From Symbiodinium natans (lineage: Eukaryota; Sar; Dinophyceae; Suessiales; Symbiodiniaceae): 64,000 nucleotides of DNA. Shown here piece after piece: positions 42,177 through 52,517 of this stretch (positions are counted from its first letter, which is position 1; each line of letters begins with the position of its first letter). Location of the stretch: NCBI GenBank assembly GCA_905221605.1, contig CAJNDS010002118.1, forward strand, positions 521,501-585,500, in the 5' to 3' direction. The position numbers and the translations under genes are program-made. The notes under the pieces are model-generated. The model saw nothing but the letters and a program-made list of their open reading frames with translations. It ran no database searches and had not been told where the DNA came from.

Positions 42177-42219
42177 CCAATTCCGTGCCTGCCGCATTCC
42201 TGCCCGCAAGGTACCCGAG
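42177..42219 (-). CDS. NicO-like exon k
   Basis: Acceptor GTCTTATCCAG, phase 0 as required by exon j, 'LGYLAGRNAAGTEL', donor GTTCAG. Read through, the frame stays open to a TGA near 42043, so this could also be a longer terminal exon. Confidence 0.42.
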
Positions 42220-45200
42220 CTGGATAAGACCCATGGGGCAGCACCTCGTCTCCCGAAGCCCTCCCCCCCCCCCTACCCCCCCCCACCCCAGCCCACCCAA
42301 CCCCCCACTCACCCCACCCCACCACATGTTCCCCAACACTCCAAGGAAGATACCCACAAAGAATCCCAAAGCCAGAGAGGCCCCCAAAAGAAGCAAAAAT
42401 GCCCTGCAGGGTCCTGAAAAAGAAGGAGAGTCTCGGCTCGGGATTTGGGATTTAGGGTTTGGGTCCCCAACTCTGAAGACGAAATGAAACCCCCAAACCA
42501 ACCTAAACCTGGCACCATGTCCCCTGAATCTTTCAACCCACACACGAAAAACCTTGTTGAAGCCTTTTAATTTTTACCCCGGATCCACACGCCAAACTCT
42601 AAAACCCTAGAACCCCAAGACCCGAAAGACCTTAAGAACCTCTAAAACCCCTAAGACCCCTAAAACCCCTTAACAGCCCTAAAGCCCAACAAAGGCTACT
42701 TGGAGGTTCATGGGCACTTAGAAGTAGGGTTATCCGTACCCGAAATTGGGCTTTAACCATCCTTACCCACTTATATTCTTTTACCCTCCTTACAAATACC
42801 CTGGACCCTAAACCCTAAACCCTAAACCCTAAACCCTAAACCCTAAACCCTAAACCCTAAACCCTGCTGATGAGCACCCCTAATGAACCTCCAAGTTTAC
42901 GTCCCGGGGGCATGCCCTGCACGAGCCCCACCACAGCGCCCTTGAGGTCCCTGGCTTCGGGCGTTTGGCGTTTTCGGGTTTTAGGGTTTTAGGGTTTTGG
43001 GGTTTTAGGGTTTTAGGGTTTTGGGGTTTTGGGGTTTTAGGGTTTTGGGGTTTTAGGGTTTTAGGGTTTTAGTTAGGGTTTTGGGATTTTGGGGTTCTTT
43101 TAAGGGTTTTAGGGTTTTGGGGGTTTAGAGTTCGTAGGTTTTCAGGCTTCTAGGGTTCTTAGGGTTTTTAGGGTTTTGGGGTTTGGGGGAGTTTAGGGTT
43201 TTAGGGCTTTTGGGTTTTTGGATTTTTGGGATTTGTGCTTTTAGGGTTTAGGGGGTGGGTGTAACCTTTGGGGCTCAGAACCAAAAGGTCTTTGGTGGCA
43301 GGGGCGGCTCTACAATGGGGTCCCACGGTTTAGAACAAGCCGCAGTATACAGCAAGGTGGTTCCCATTCATGCTCGGATTCCTTGTAACAGGATCCCAAG
43401 CCATCCCGAACCCTAAATCACTAGCGGACACGAGGGCAACGGGCGCGAAGCTGTGTGGGACATCTAGCCAGGGTTCTGGGCTGTAGGGTCGTGTAGGGTT
43501 TAGGTTCAGGAAGAGCTTGTGGCGTGAGATTCACCATATTCCAACGGCTCCACTGGCTCCTCTGCCATTCCTTTAGGGCTTTAGGGCCTTTAAGGCTTTA
43601 TAGGCGCCTTACGAGCTGTAGGGCTAAGGGTTGATATGTCGGGTTTTGAGGGAAGCCTCAGAATGCCCACGTGTGGGACTCAAGAGCCCAACGTGGCGCT
43701 GCCTCCCTTGCGTGGCATCTTCCTTGGGCAGGAGCGGCGTCGTTTCCTGAATGACATGGGAGGCTCTTCGAAAAATAGGCTCCCTTTGGGGGAAGCTTTC
43801 AGTTGCAGAGTCCTGTGACACCCGGAATGTAGAACAACCCTCTATAAGCGACTGCCCCAGGGAACACCAGGCTTTGTAAGGTCCTTATCGTCTGCCTCTT
43901 ATCCCCTCATACTCCCGAGAATTGCAATACAAGCTACCCAAAAAGTCCATTCTAACTCACCAGGCCCATATTTGTCAGTCTTGGGGATCGACCCGAAGCC
44001 GGATTTGGGTTTCACCCACAGCACCGCGAGCCCTGAACCCTGCACACGGAGTTCGTTCTTCCAAGAACCCCTGAACCCCAACTTGCACTCTGCCAAGCTC
44101 CCGGACCCTGAAAGCCTCAAAGCCTAGACCCAAACTGAGGGTTTAGGGTTGAAAGCCCAGGGTTTAGGGCAAAGTGCCTCAACAGCCCGAATGGCTGAAC
44201 CGAGACGATGGCCACAGGCCTGAAGCTTGGGGTTTTCAGTGCCCAAGGGTCTTACCAGGACGGGCTATTATACACTATAGTCCCCGAAAAAGGCCCTTTA
44301 TGGGGTTGATTATGGGGATTGTAGGGCCTAATAGCCCATCCTGGTAGGTCTCAAGAGTATGGGGGTCTTAAGCTTGGTGGCTTTGAGGTATTTAGGGTTC
44401 TTCGGGCTGTTAAAAGCCTTTAAGGGGTTTGGACGTTCAAGGCGTACAGCTTTTAAAACGTTCAGTCCGTTTCAGCTGCTACGTTCACCCAGAGCGAATC
44501 TTTGGGGAGTGCAAGGCCAAACCCCGAGGCCCTCAACCCCGAACCTGACCCGAAAGACCATACGTTTGACAGCCCCGTGTGTGCCCGTTTGCGTTGTCAG
44601 AGGACGTTGCCGCTTAAAGGCACGAGCGAGGATGAACCATCTACCGCGAAGACAAAGAAACCAAGTCACTGTGTTACAAGCATCACCGCAGGGACGTCGA
44701 GCTGCCATGATTCCGGCAGCTTCGCTGAGTGCGGCTCTGAACCAGACGAGTCCCTCGTGGGGACGAAAGCTTGGCACTCGAAAGGCAGAAGCTCGAACAG
44801 CCGACAAACCCTCAACCTACACACCCTAAACCCTAAACCCTATAAACCCTAAAGCCTGGAACCCTAAACCCTAAACCCTAAACCCTACACACCCTAAACC
44901 CTACACACCCTAAACCCTAAACCCTGAGCCATCAATCTGTGGACTGTAAAGGAGGGCTCGAAGTAGATCCCTGAACCCAAAGCCCTTAACCCAAGCCCAT
45001 CGAATTTTGGCTGGCTCGGCTGAGCACTGGGCCTGATCCTTGCAGTTGTGGCTGCATCCGGCCTGGGCCCAGGCGTTTGGGGGCGTTTGGGCTTCAGGAT
45101 TTAGGGGTTTGGGAGTTAGGGTTTAGGGTTTAGGGGCTAAGGGTCTGCTTGTAAGTTCACAGGTAGCTAGAATTGGGGGCGGCGGGGGGGGGTTATGAGA

Positions 45201-48200
45201 AATTTGGGGCAACTCTTGGTTCTAACGATTTTGGGAACCAAGGAACCTGGCAACTACCTCTTCAGGAACATTCCTGAGACCCTTAACCCGAAACCCTAAA
45301 CCCTAAATTTTTAGGGGATCTAATGTAATGCACTTCAGAGATTCATGGCGGCTTAAGGAACTTCGGGGCACGTGAAAGAGATTTAGGGTTTAGGGTCTCA
45401 GGGTTTTGTGGGGCTAGGGCTTAAGGAGGGGGGTAGCAACTTTCGGCTTCCGGGTCTCTTGAATTCAGGTAGTGGTCACAGAGCTCTTGGGCACATCATT
45501 CTAAGTTCAGGCAGCCGAGCCCTAGACCCAAACCTGGACCGCAGAAGACGCCACAACTTCTGGCGCGTTGGGGGTTCGGCCTCATGAACCGAAAGCCCCT
45601 GGAACCAGGACCCACCCTCCCCAGAAAAACACATAACAAATATAAAGGAAACAAAAAAATAACAACTACAATGAAAAAATGATGATGATGGTAATGATGA
45701 AGGTAATAAAAATGCTTCTGATTATTGTTATAGTAGTCATAATAATAATGGGAAGAATACTGGTCCTTATGAGTCCATTATGCTATATTCGCCTCGGCTT
45801 CCTGCCGAGAAGCGTCTGGAACAAGCAGACCCGGATCGAGCCTCCTTCCCCCCAACCCAACCCTTCCCCCATGCCAAATTTTCTGACGCCACCCCCCCCG
45901 CCCTGTGGGACCCCCCCCAATCCCTTGGAGGAGCTGCATGGCGTGGAGGATCCCGCTTGTCGGTGGCTTCTACAGGAGAGTGCCTCAAAAACCCCCCGCA
46001 CCCCCTCCCCCCCCCCACCCCCCCGCACCCCCCCTTCACCCCCCCGACCCCCCCCCCCGCCCCCCACCCGCTCTGCCCTTCCTCCCTTTTTTTTTGGAAA
46101 CCCTCTTTCCTCCTTTCCTGTCCTGGGGCCCGCCGGCCCTGCCGAGGCGGCGCGCGCAAGCGTTTACAATTAGGGGCTAGCTCGGGCGGATTGCATCATG
46201 CCAGAGGAGAGGATCTCGCTGTGTCCATGCCGGACTGGCATGCAACATGTCTCCTGAGCGCCGCGCGCTGTAGCTTCCGCAAACCCCCTGACCGCTGGAA
46301 GGGTTTTGGAGTTGGGGTTTAGGATTTAAGCAATTGTGAGCGGCACGCTGGCGTCTGTTTAAGGTAGGGTTTTGGCTGCAGGGTGTGCATGAATCTCGTC
46401 CATTCCGGAACTACTCACAGCTAGCCTATGTGATTAAAACTCAGAAGATGCATCCTGAGCGAAGCACTACCAAACGCTCACTTTAGTTTTCTGAGCAACT
46501 CCTGCATGGTGAATTGAAAACGTGATGAATCACAAATGGCAAGGGCACGCAAGGTGGAACATATGGGGGCCCTAGAACCCCTGAAAGCCCCCTGAAAGCC
46601 CCCCGAAAGCCCCCTTAAAGCCCCTGGGGGCCGCTACACCCCCCTTGAAACCCCCCCCACATGGAGTCCCTTGAAGGGTTTCATAGAGTCCCTTAACGCC
46701 ACCCTACAGACAACCCCCCTTACCCCGCGAGGTGGCGCGAAAATTTGCCTGAATTTCCGAGGCAGGGCAGTGGTCGTCGTGCTCGTCGTGCTCGTCGTGG
46801 CCGTGGCCGTGGCCGTGGTCATGGCAGTCCTGAATGGAAATTTAGCTCCTAGGGTTTAGGGCCAGGGTTTTAGGGTTTAAGGTTAGGGCTCAGGGGCTTA
46901 GGGCCAGGCGGGGCTTATGGGATTGAGGATTTACAAAGGACCATGGTGCTCAGGCTCGTTTCTTCCCACCCTGAACCCCCTAAACCTAACCACCAAAAAC
47001 ACCCTCAAGGCCTGGTGCTTAGGGTTTCAAGGCCTCACGGCCTGGCGCTTAGGGTTTCAAGGCCTCAAGGCCTGGGTTTCAAGGCCTCACGGCCTGGTGT
47101 TTAGGGTTTCATGGCCTCCAGGCCTGGTTCAAGGCCTCACGGCCTGGAATTTAGGGTTTCAAGGCCTCAAGGCCTGGTGGTTAGGGTTTCAAGGCCTCAC
47201 GGCCTGGTGCTTAGGTTTCACGGCCTCATGGCCTACCGTTTAGGGTTTAGGGTTTAGGGTTTAGGGTGTAGGGTGTAGGGTTTAGGGTTTATGGTTTAGG
47301 GTTTAGGGTTTAGGGTTTAGGGTTTAGGGTTTAGGTTTAGGGTTTAGGGTTTAGGGTTTAGGGTTTAGGGTTTAGGGTTTAGGGTTTAGGGTTTAGGGTT
47401 TAGGGTTTAGGGTTTAGGGTTTAGGGTTTAGGGTTTAGGGTTTAGGGTTTAGGGTTTAGGGTTTAGGGTTAGGTTTAGGGTTTAGGGTTTAGGGTTTAGG
47501 GTTTAGGGTTTAGGGTTTAGGGTTTAGGGTTTAGGGTTTAGGGTTTAGGGTTTAGGGTTTAGGGTTTAGGGTTTAGGGTTTAGGGTTTAGGGTTTAGGGC
47601 TCTACAAGAAGTAGGCAACTGACCCAAGTCGGTTTGCATGAATCAACTTCCGGGGCCACTTCAAAAGCCCAGGGTTCAACCTAAAGCTCCCGCAATCCTA
47701 AAACTCCCGAAGCTGCTCAAAACCCCCCAAGACCCCAAACCCTCACAAGAGAATTCAGGGCGTTTGGGGACCTGACAACCATCCCCGAACCCCTCCCAAA
47801 AAATATATAGAATCACTTTACTTCGAACACCTACCCTCTCTTGGTAGAGATACTCCGCGGTTGGGCACTCCAGGGGCAGGGCACTCGGCACTCCAGGGAA
47901 AAAAGACTCTGGGGCTGGGCACTCCGGGCACTCTGGGTTAGGGAGACTGGGCACTCCAGGCAGACTCTGGGGCTGAGCACTCCGGCAACACTGGGGTTGG
48001 GCACTCCAGACAAACTCTGAGGTTGGGCACTTTAGGGAGACTCAGACTGGGCACTCCGGGGACACTCTGGGGTTGGGCACTCCAGGAAGTCCAGAGACAC
48101 TCTCTAGATTTGGGCACTTCAGGGGGGCACTCCAGGGATGAGCGAGGAGTAGACTGGGCGAGGAGAAGAGTTCCGGGCCAGGAGAAGAGTTGAGTTTAAA

Positions 48201-51171
48201 ATCTAACAACCCCACACCGAGGGTGGGGAACTATGACCCTGGTTCCATAGAGCAGGGCCTCAACCCTAAATCCTAAACCCTAAACCCTACACCCTAAACC
48301 CTAAACCCTAAACCCTAAACCCTAAACCCTAAACCCTAAACCCTGCATGAGAGGAAGGGCCTTGTGCCCAGCTCCCACAGTGGATTGGTGTCGCGCCTCC
48401 TCAAAACTCAGGATTTAAGTCTAAAGGTTAAGGGTTCCTCAACCCTAAGAAACCTCAAGCCCACAGGTTTCTAGGTCTCTAAGTGTTCGGTTTCAGGCGA
48501 AAGGTTTGGACCTCTTAGGGCCAGGAAGTTCCTTGCAGCACGGCAAGTAGGTTTGAGCAGAGTTGGCGAACCCTCATTGGCTTACCTCAAAAGCCTGGCT
48601 GCACAAACGGGGCAACTTCAACGACGGAAGAGGGAGCTAGATCCAAAAGACTGTGGTCCACGAGACTTGCTTCTACAATGACTACGGTGCTATGATTCTT
48701 AGAAAACGGGACTACTGATTGAGGTCGGGAGCCAGCCTCCCGGATATTTAACCGCTGAGAAATGAACCGGTTTCCCGCCCCCCCCCCCCCGCCGCGGCTG
48801 CCCTAAACCCCGAACTTCTTAGTCCCTAGACCCGAACACCCGAACCCCTGAAGAACTAACTTCCAAACCCCCATAAAAAGGTGCCCTTTTGGCACTTTAT
48901 GTAGCGCATATTTTTCCCGACAAAGGGCAGATCCTTCACAGAGAACAACACCCCAAAAGTCCTCCAGCACGTGTGGCTGAGAGCAGCAGCCGCAACCTCC
49001 GAGCTGGTGCTGAAGCTCACGCTTGAGGCTGAGCATGGTTTCGGGTTTAAGGTTTAGGGATGTTTAGGGCTTAGGGTTTAGGGTTTAGGGTTTAGGGTTT
49101 AGGGTTTAGGGTTTAGGGTTTAGGGTTTAGGGTTTAGGGTTTAGGGTTTAGGGTTTAGGGTTTAGGGTTTAGGGTTTAGGGTTTAGGGTTTAGGGTTTAG
49201 CGGGGTTTAAGGCTTTGGGCTTGGAGGGCTTAAGGGGTCCTTTACGTTCAGGGTGGGGGAGAGCCGTGGCTTTGGGCGCGGGGTCCACCAGGGGTGAACC
49301 TGCTGTTTCCAGGGGGACCACAGGCTTTCAAGGCTTTCTACAGGGTTTTGGGTTTAGGGTTTAGGGTTTAGGGTTTAGGGTTTAGGGTTTGGGTTTTAGG
49401 GATTCTACGGTCTCTCGGGCTGGCTCTCGGCTTTCAGGTCTTATAGGACTTGGGTTCAGGGTTTGAAGGTTACAGTCCCTGCCAGGCTGCCTTTGACGGT
49501 CACCTGCCCGCGGCCATCGAGCACGACATAATGTTCCCTTGGGCCGGGTGTAGGGCTTTGGGGTTCAGGGTTTGGCGGTTAGGCTGAGGTTCGACAGCCT
49601 GGCATTGTTGGCGAATCCCTGTGCTGGCTGCAGGGCATCCGAAGATAAGAGCTGCTTCAGATCTCTAAATCCCTTGCGAGCCTCTGCAGCTGCCGCATCA
49701 TGAGCCAAGCATCTCTCTAAAGATGAAGTAGAGGGCGACAAGAATCATGCTGACTCCAATGACATAGTCCTTCCGCAGCTGCAGCAGTAAGGAGGAGCCA
49801 GCAAGAGGCCACTAACTTCCAAACTGTGTTCCGAGTGGCAGTACTACCCGCCAACGCAGCCTGACACACGTACTTTGCAAGATCAGCGTGCTTACAACTC
49901 TTGCTTTGCCTTCACAGCTTAGGGCCATAAAAAAAAAAAAGAGGCTCCTCCACCTCTCAAAAAACAGGAACCGCAGTCGTTGTCGCCTGGCATTGATAGA
50001 TCCTATTTCAAGGTCTTCTCCAAACCCTGAACCCCGGAACCCCAAATCCTGAACCCCCCCCCCCCCCATCCATCCCAGCGGTCCCCGTTGCGCTCCCAAC
50101 TCTCAAAGTTGACGAAGGGGAGCCGCCCAGCTAAGAAAACCAACACGGCCACCTGGGACATTTCTTTACGAAAGCATGTACAGAGCTTAACGTTTAGAGG
50201 GTTCTGAAGTTCAGGGTCATGCTGTCCCTAAGCTCGAACCTGTGAGAAGGACCACAAAGAGTTTAGGGCCTTTAGGAACTGTAGGGTTCAGAGGACTTCG
50301 GGCAGCTCGATCGAGGTTTAGGTCTCCGTCTCAGCCCGGACCCCAAAAGTACTTCCACCCCTGTAAGGCACGACATACAAAAGGCCGCTGGGGAGGATGT
50401 GCAAAATTCAAGACAGATGGATCTCCATAACAGAACCGACCTCAACCCCAAGAAACCCCAGCCCTTCAATCCAAACCCCAAACCCCTCAACTTAACCCCA
50501 AGATAAACCCCAAGACCCCAGATCCTAACCCTAAACCCTAAACCCTAAACCCTAAACCCTAAACCCTAAACCCTAAACCCGGATCCTAAACCCGACTTTC
50601 CCGGCTGCGCGGCCCCTGCGACGCCGACGCAGTGGCCAAGGCCCCAGGCAGCGCCAACGCGCGCCGCTGCGCAGGGCTCCAGAAGCCTCGGAGAGTCATT
50701 GGGGGGCTTTAGGGGGGTCTGGGTGGCGCTGAAGGGACTTAAGGGGCTTGAGAAAGGGCTTTTGGGGGCTTTTGGGGGCTTGTTCTGCTGGATTTCACAT
50801 TATCGCTCATGTTGCATCTGGATGCCGTTGATCAAACTGAAGCTGAAGAACCTTATGCCAAATTTTTGCCAAAGGAGGCGCAGGGCTTCGGGCTTCAGTT
50901 GGAGTCTAGGCTCTGGGGTTCACGGAACCTGGTCTTCCTGAAACCTTCCTCGACCCCAAGCAGCTGAACCACGATGCAGCCAACCCTGCATGCTGTGACC
51001 GTGAGCACTTAAGTCCTAACGCCGTGGACCCCTAACAGCCCCCAAACCCCTAAAGCCCCATCAACCACAAAACCTGACCCAACGAAGCTCCCAAAAAAAA
51101 TTGAAAAGCGCAGTCCCGCGGGCGTACTGAAGGCCGCCAGGGTGGCGAGGTGGTCGGGACCGAAGGCGTGC
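42177..51171 (-). CDS. NicO/RcnA/UreH-like metal (Ni/Co) transporter, split gene
   Basis: At least ten minus exons (a-k below). Exon a gives 'HAFGPDHLATLAAF', the H-x3-PDH metal-site motif of NicO/UreH-type transporters. Exon b gives 'ARVGAAWGLGH', the helix that follows it in this family. Exon d is a hydrophobic helix ending 'YFIFRE'. A later exon is a His/Asp-rich loop as in RcnA, followed by 'GAVVGLVQG' and a long hydrophobic helix. Codon phase is consistent at a-b, b-c, c-d, d-e, e-f, f-g, i-j and j-k. The links g-h and h-i are missing, so two neighbouring genes remain possible. An alternative terminal exon at 46177-46287 would separate them. Predicted role: membrane transport of a divalent metal; the metal and direction are inferred from family resemblance only. 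Confidence 0.62.
42313..42413 (-). CDS. NicO-like exon j (TM5)
   Basis: Textbook sites: acceptor CTTCTTTTTCAG|G and donor GTGAGT. In the phase set by exon i it reads 'AFLLLLGASLALGFFVGIFL' then 'GVLGNMWWG', a clear membrane helix. Confidence 0.68.
42696..42897. repeat. Foldback element interrupted by a telomere-like array
   Basis: Left end TACTTGGAGGTTCATGGGCA at 42696 and right end CCCCTAATGAACCTCCAAGT near 42897. CCCTAAA repeats at about 42805-42865 are inserted between the arms. Confidence 0.7.
42901..42950 (-). CDS. NicO-like exon i (TM4)
   Basis: Acceptor GCCCGAAGCCAG|G, 'DLKGAVVGLVQGMPPG', donor GTAAAC. The intron begins at once with a foldback element (GTAAACTTGGAGGTTC). Resembles the GxVHG helix of the second half of NicO-type proteins. 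Confidence 0.6.
42972..43200. repeat. Octamer array TTTTAGGG/TTTTGGGG
   Basis: Mostly 8-mers rather than heptamers, unlike the other arrays. Confidence 0.9.
43624..43811 (-). CDS. Candidate exon, unknown
   Basis: Acceptor GGTGTCACAG|G and 62 open codons to TAG: 'FPQREPIFRRASHVIQETTP' and 'LLPKEDATQGRQRHVG'. The plus strand is also open over this stretch. Confidence 0.35.
44251..44351. repeat. Inverted-repeat element
   Basis: CTTACCAGGACGGGCTATTA on the left pairs with TAATAGCCCATCCTGGTAGG on the right, two mismatches. Confidence 0.65.
46177..46287 (-). CDS. Candidate terminal exon (would end the NicO-like gene early)
   Basis: AG at 46288, 'GVCGSYSARRSGDMLHASPA' then 'QRDPLLWHDAIRPS' and TAG. 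If real, exons i-k belong to a different gene. Confidence 0.33.
   Translation of the reverse strand, partial: GVCGSYSARRSGDMLHASPAWTQRDPLLWHDAIRPS
46724..46829 (-). CDS. NicO-like exon h (His-rich loop)
   Basis: Acceptor TTTCCATTCAG|G and donor GTAAGG. Frame 0 reads 'DCHDHGHGHGHDEHDEHDDH', a metal-binding type loop as in RcnA and other metal transporters. One alternative frame reads as Thr/Ala low complexity, so the His-rich reading rests on family context. Confidence 0.6.
47008..47236. repeat. About 30-bp composite minisatellite containing one telomere heptamer per unit
   Basis: Units of the form TTTCAAGGCCTCACGGCCTG plus a TTAGGG-containing segment, seven or eight copies, running straight into the 47237-47599 array. 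Confidence 0.8.
47237..47599. repeat. Long telomere-like array, TTTAGGG
   Basis: About 50 units, adjoining a composite minisatellite. Confidence 0.98.
47865..48135. repeat. Degenerate minisatellite around GGGCACTCC
   Basis: About ten irregular units of roughly 25-35 bases with GGGCACTCC(A/G)G and ACTCTGGGG(C/T)T. Confidence 0.75.
48262..48345. repeat. Telomere-like array, CCCTAAA
   Basis: About 11 units. Confidence 0.96.
48861..49028 (-). CDS. NicO-like exon g (loop)
   Basis: Acceptor CATGCTCAG, two leading bases, 'SSVSFSTSSEVAAAALSH' then 'FGVLFSVKDLPFVG', donor GTTAGT. The true 3' end could be earlier. Other frames over this segment are also open. Confidence 0.5.
49060..49200. repeat. 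Telomere-like array, TTTAGGG
   Basis: About 20 units, between NicO-like exons f and g. Confidence 0.97.
49246..49324 (-). CDS. NicO-like exon f (loop)
   Basis: Acceptor CCTTGAAAG, 'PVVPLETAGSPLVDPAPKA' then 'TALPHPE', donor GTAAAG. Phase 0 in, one base out, matching e and g. Confidence 0.55.
49474..49537 (-). CDS. NicO-like exon e (loop)
   Basis: Acceptor CGGCCCAAG|G, 'EHYVVLDGRGQVTVKGSLAG', donor GTAACC, phase 0 out. The string alone looks cupin-like, but phase and position fit a cytoplasmic loop after exon d. Confidence 0.55.
49711..49778 (-). CDS. NicO-like exon d (TM3)
   Basis: Acceptor CTCCTTACTGCTGCAG, 'LRKDYVIGVSMILVALYF' then 'IFRE'. GC donor GCTTGG, the same hexamer as AMT exon E. 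Read through, the frame ends at a TGA at 49698-49700. Splicing to exon e instead completes a Met codon. Confidence 0.6.
50342..50387 (-). CDS. NicO-like exon c (tentative)
   Basis: Strong pyrimidine-rich acceptor (CACATCCTCCCCAG), 'GLLYVVPYRGGSTFG', donor GTCCGG. Chosen because its phase fits exons b and d and the helix needs extra residues here. Confidence 0.38.
50523..50580. repeat. Telomere-like array, CCCTAAA
   Basis: About eight units, just after NicO-like exon b in the minus sense. Confidence 0.95.
50597..50666 (-). CDS. NicO-like exon b (WGLGH motif)
   Basis: Acceptor CCTGCGCAG, two leading bases, 'ARVGAAWGLGHCVGVAGAA'. The family has GxxWGxGH at this distance after the PDH motif. 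Donor GTCGGG (another GT lies upstream). Confidence 0.72.
51110..51171 (-). CDS. NicO-like exon a (HxxxPDH motif)
   Basis: Acceptor CTCAAAG|G, one leading base, 'HAFGPDHLATLAAFSTPAGL'. The HAFGPDHLA core is characteristic of UreH/NicO-type transporters. Proposed GC donor (GCTTTT) leaves one base. Confidence 0.75.
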
Positions 51172-51186
51172 CTTTGAGGAGTTAAT

Positions 51187-51275
51187 GGTTTAGGGTTTAG
51201 GGTTTAGGGTTTCGGGTTTAGGGTTTAGGGTTTAGGGTTTAGGGTTTAGGGCTTAGGGTTTAGGGTTTAGGGTTT
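51187..51275. repeat. Telomere-like array, TTTAGGG
   Basis: Begins 15 bases from NicO-like exon a. Confidence 0.95.
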
Positions 51276-51601
51276 TGGGCTTCTTGGTGTAGGACCCCAG
51301 TTGCAAACGGGGAAGCAAACATCCATCAGTGCTTTTTGGGCCAGGGGGAGGGCGCGGCTACGCTTCCTAAACCCTTTAAGCCGAGGAGGGGGTATGGGCC
51401 GACAAGCCCCTTCGCAGGATCCGAAAACTGCCCCTGAAACCTTACTTCCTGAGGCCACCGAGGCCCAAACCCTTGGGTCTCGAGCATCCTCTCGGAAGGT
51501 TGCTACAAAACCCTCCTCATGGTACAATTTGAGTTGAGTTCCTGGGGGCAAGAAACCAATCTACCTCGAGAAATGGCCGGCTCGGGTCCCTGGCTCTGAC
51601 A

Positions 51602-51720
51602 GGTTTAGGGTTTAGGGTTTAGGGTTTAGGGTTTGGGGTTTAGGGTTTAGGGTTTAGGGTTTAGGGTTTAGGGTTTAGGGTTTAGGGTTTAGGGTTTAGG
51701 GTTTAGGGTTTAGGGTTTAG
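51602..51720. repeat. Telomere-like array, TTTAGGG
   Basis: About 17 units. Confidence 0.96.
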
Positions 51721-51723
51721 TGC

Positions 51724-51781
51724 AATGGCCAGGGGCAGGCTTCCGCAGACGATGCCCATCACGCCAGCATGGAAGGTATGC
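51724..51781 (-). CDS. Candidate exon upstream of NicO-like exon a (membrane helix)
   Basis: Acceptor CCCTATCAG|G, 'FHAGVMGIVCGSLPLAIA', GC donor (GCACTA) at a telomere-like run. Possibly the helix before the PDH motif, but phase with exon a does not close directly. Confidence 0.42.
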
Positions 51782-52517
51782 CTGATAGGGTTGGGGGCTG
51801 TTTGGATCTTTGGATGTCCATGTTAAGGTTTAGGGTTTAGGGTTTTTTTGGGGGGAGGAGCTTAGGAGCTTGGAGCTGAAGGGGCGTAGAGCACTGAGAG
51901 CTCAGTCAACATGCCATCCCAGCCCCACCCGAAGGCCATGAAATCCTGCAACTCTCCATCCCCAAAACCCGGAGCATTGCAGAAACTCAGGGTTTAGGGT
52001 TTAGGAGTCTTAGGCCGTCCCCTTCAGTCCGTCTGTGTCATGGCGCAACTCCACGAGCCCACAGCCCCTGAAATGGTAGCCCTGAACATCCCAACTCTTT
52101 GGTCTTATGAGTAGTTGGGAGAAGAGCCCTACGTGAGGCTATGACCCGTTATGGCACAAGTTACCCCTAAGTTGCTGCAGGTAAAAGTAAACTCGAAACC
52201 CTAAACCCAAGAGAACCCCCAGGCAAGGGGCGTCGAGACCTCCGCGAAAAGCCTTGGCTTCAAGGTTTCTAGAGGCTTTAAGGTTTAGGGTCTAGGGTTC
52301 AGGGTTCAGGGTTTAGGGTTTAGGGTTCAGGGTTTAGGGAGGTCCCTTTGGCTTAAGGACCCTGTGTTAGTAGATTCCCATTGCAGTCACGCACAGTACC
52401 TAGCAAGGGGATCCTAACTTAGAACAGGATACGGGTTTCGGGCTCAAGGTACCGGGGATCGGAACCTTCGGCGCTTCGAACCCGATTCTTAAATGAATAT
52501 TCAGGGCTTATGAGCCT

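Noticed and set aside
44600-44760. Plus-strand exon with good acceptor and charged frame
   Set aside because: The minus strand is equally open over the same bases and no motif decides; left uncalled.
45679-46180. ORFs of 91-180 residues rich in Pro
   Set aside because: Driven by poly-C sequence at 45840-46075; no motif, and nested frames on both strands.
49474-49537. Cupin-like string 'EHYVVLDGRGQVTV'
   Set aside because: Too short for a cupin call; phase fits it as a loop exon of the NicO-like gene.
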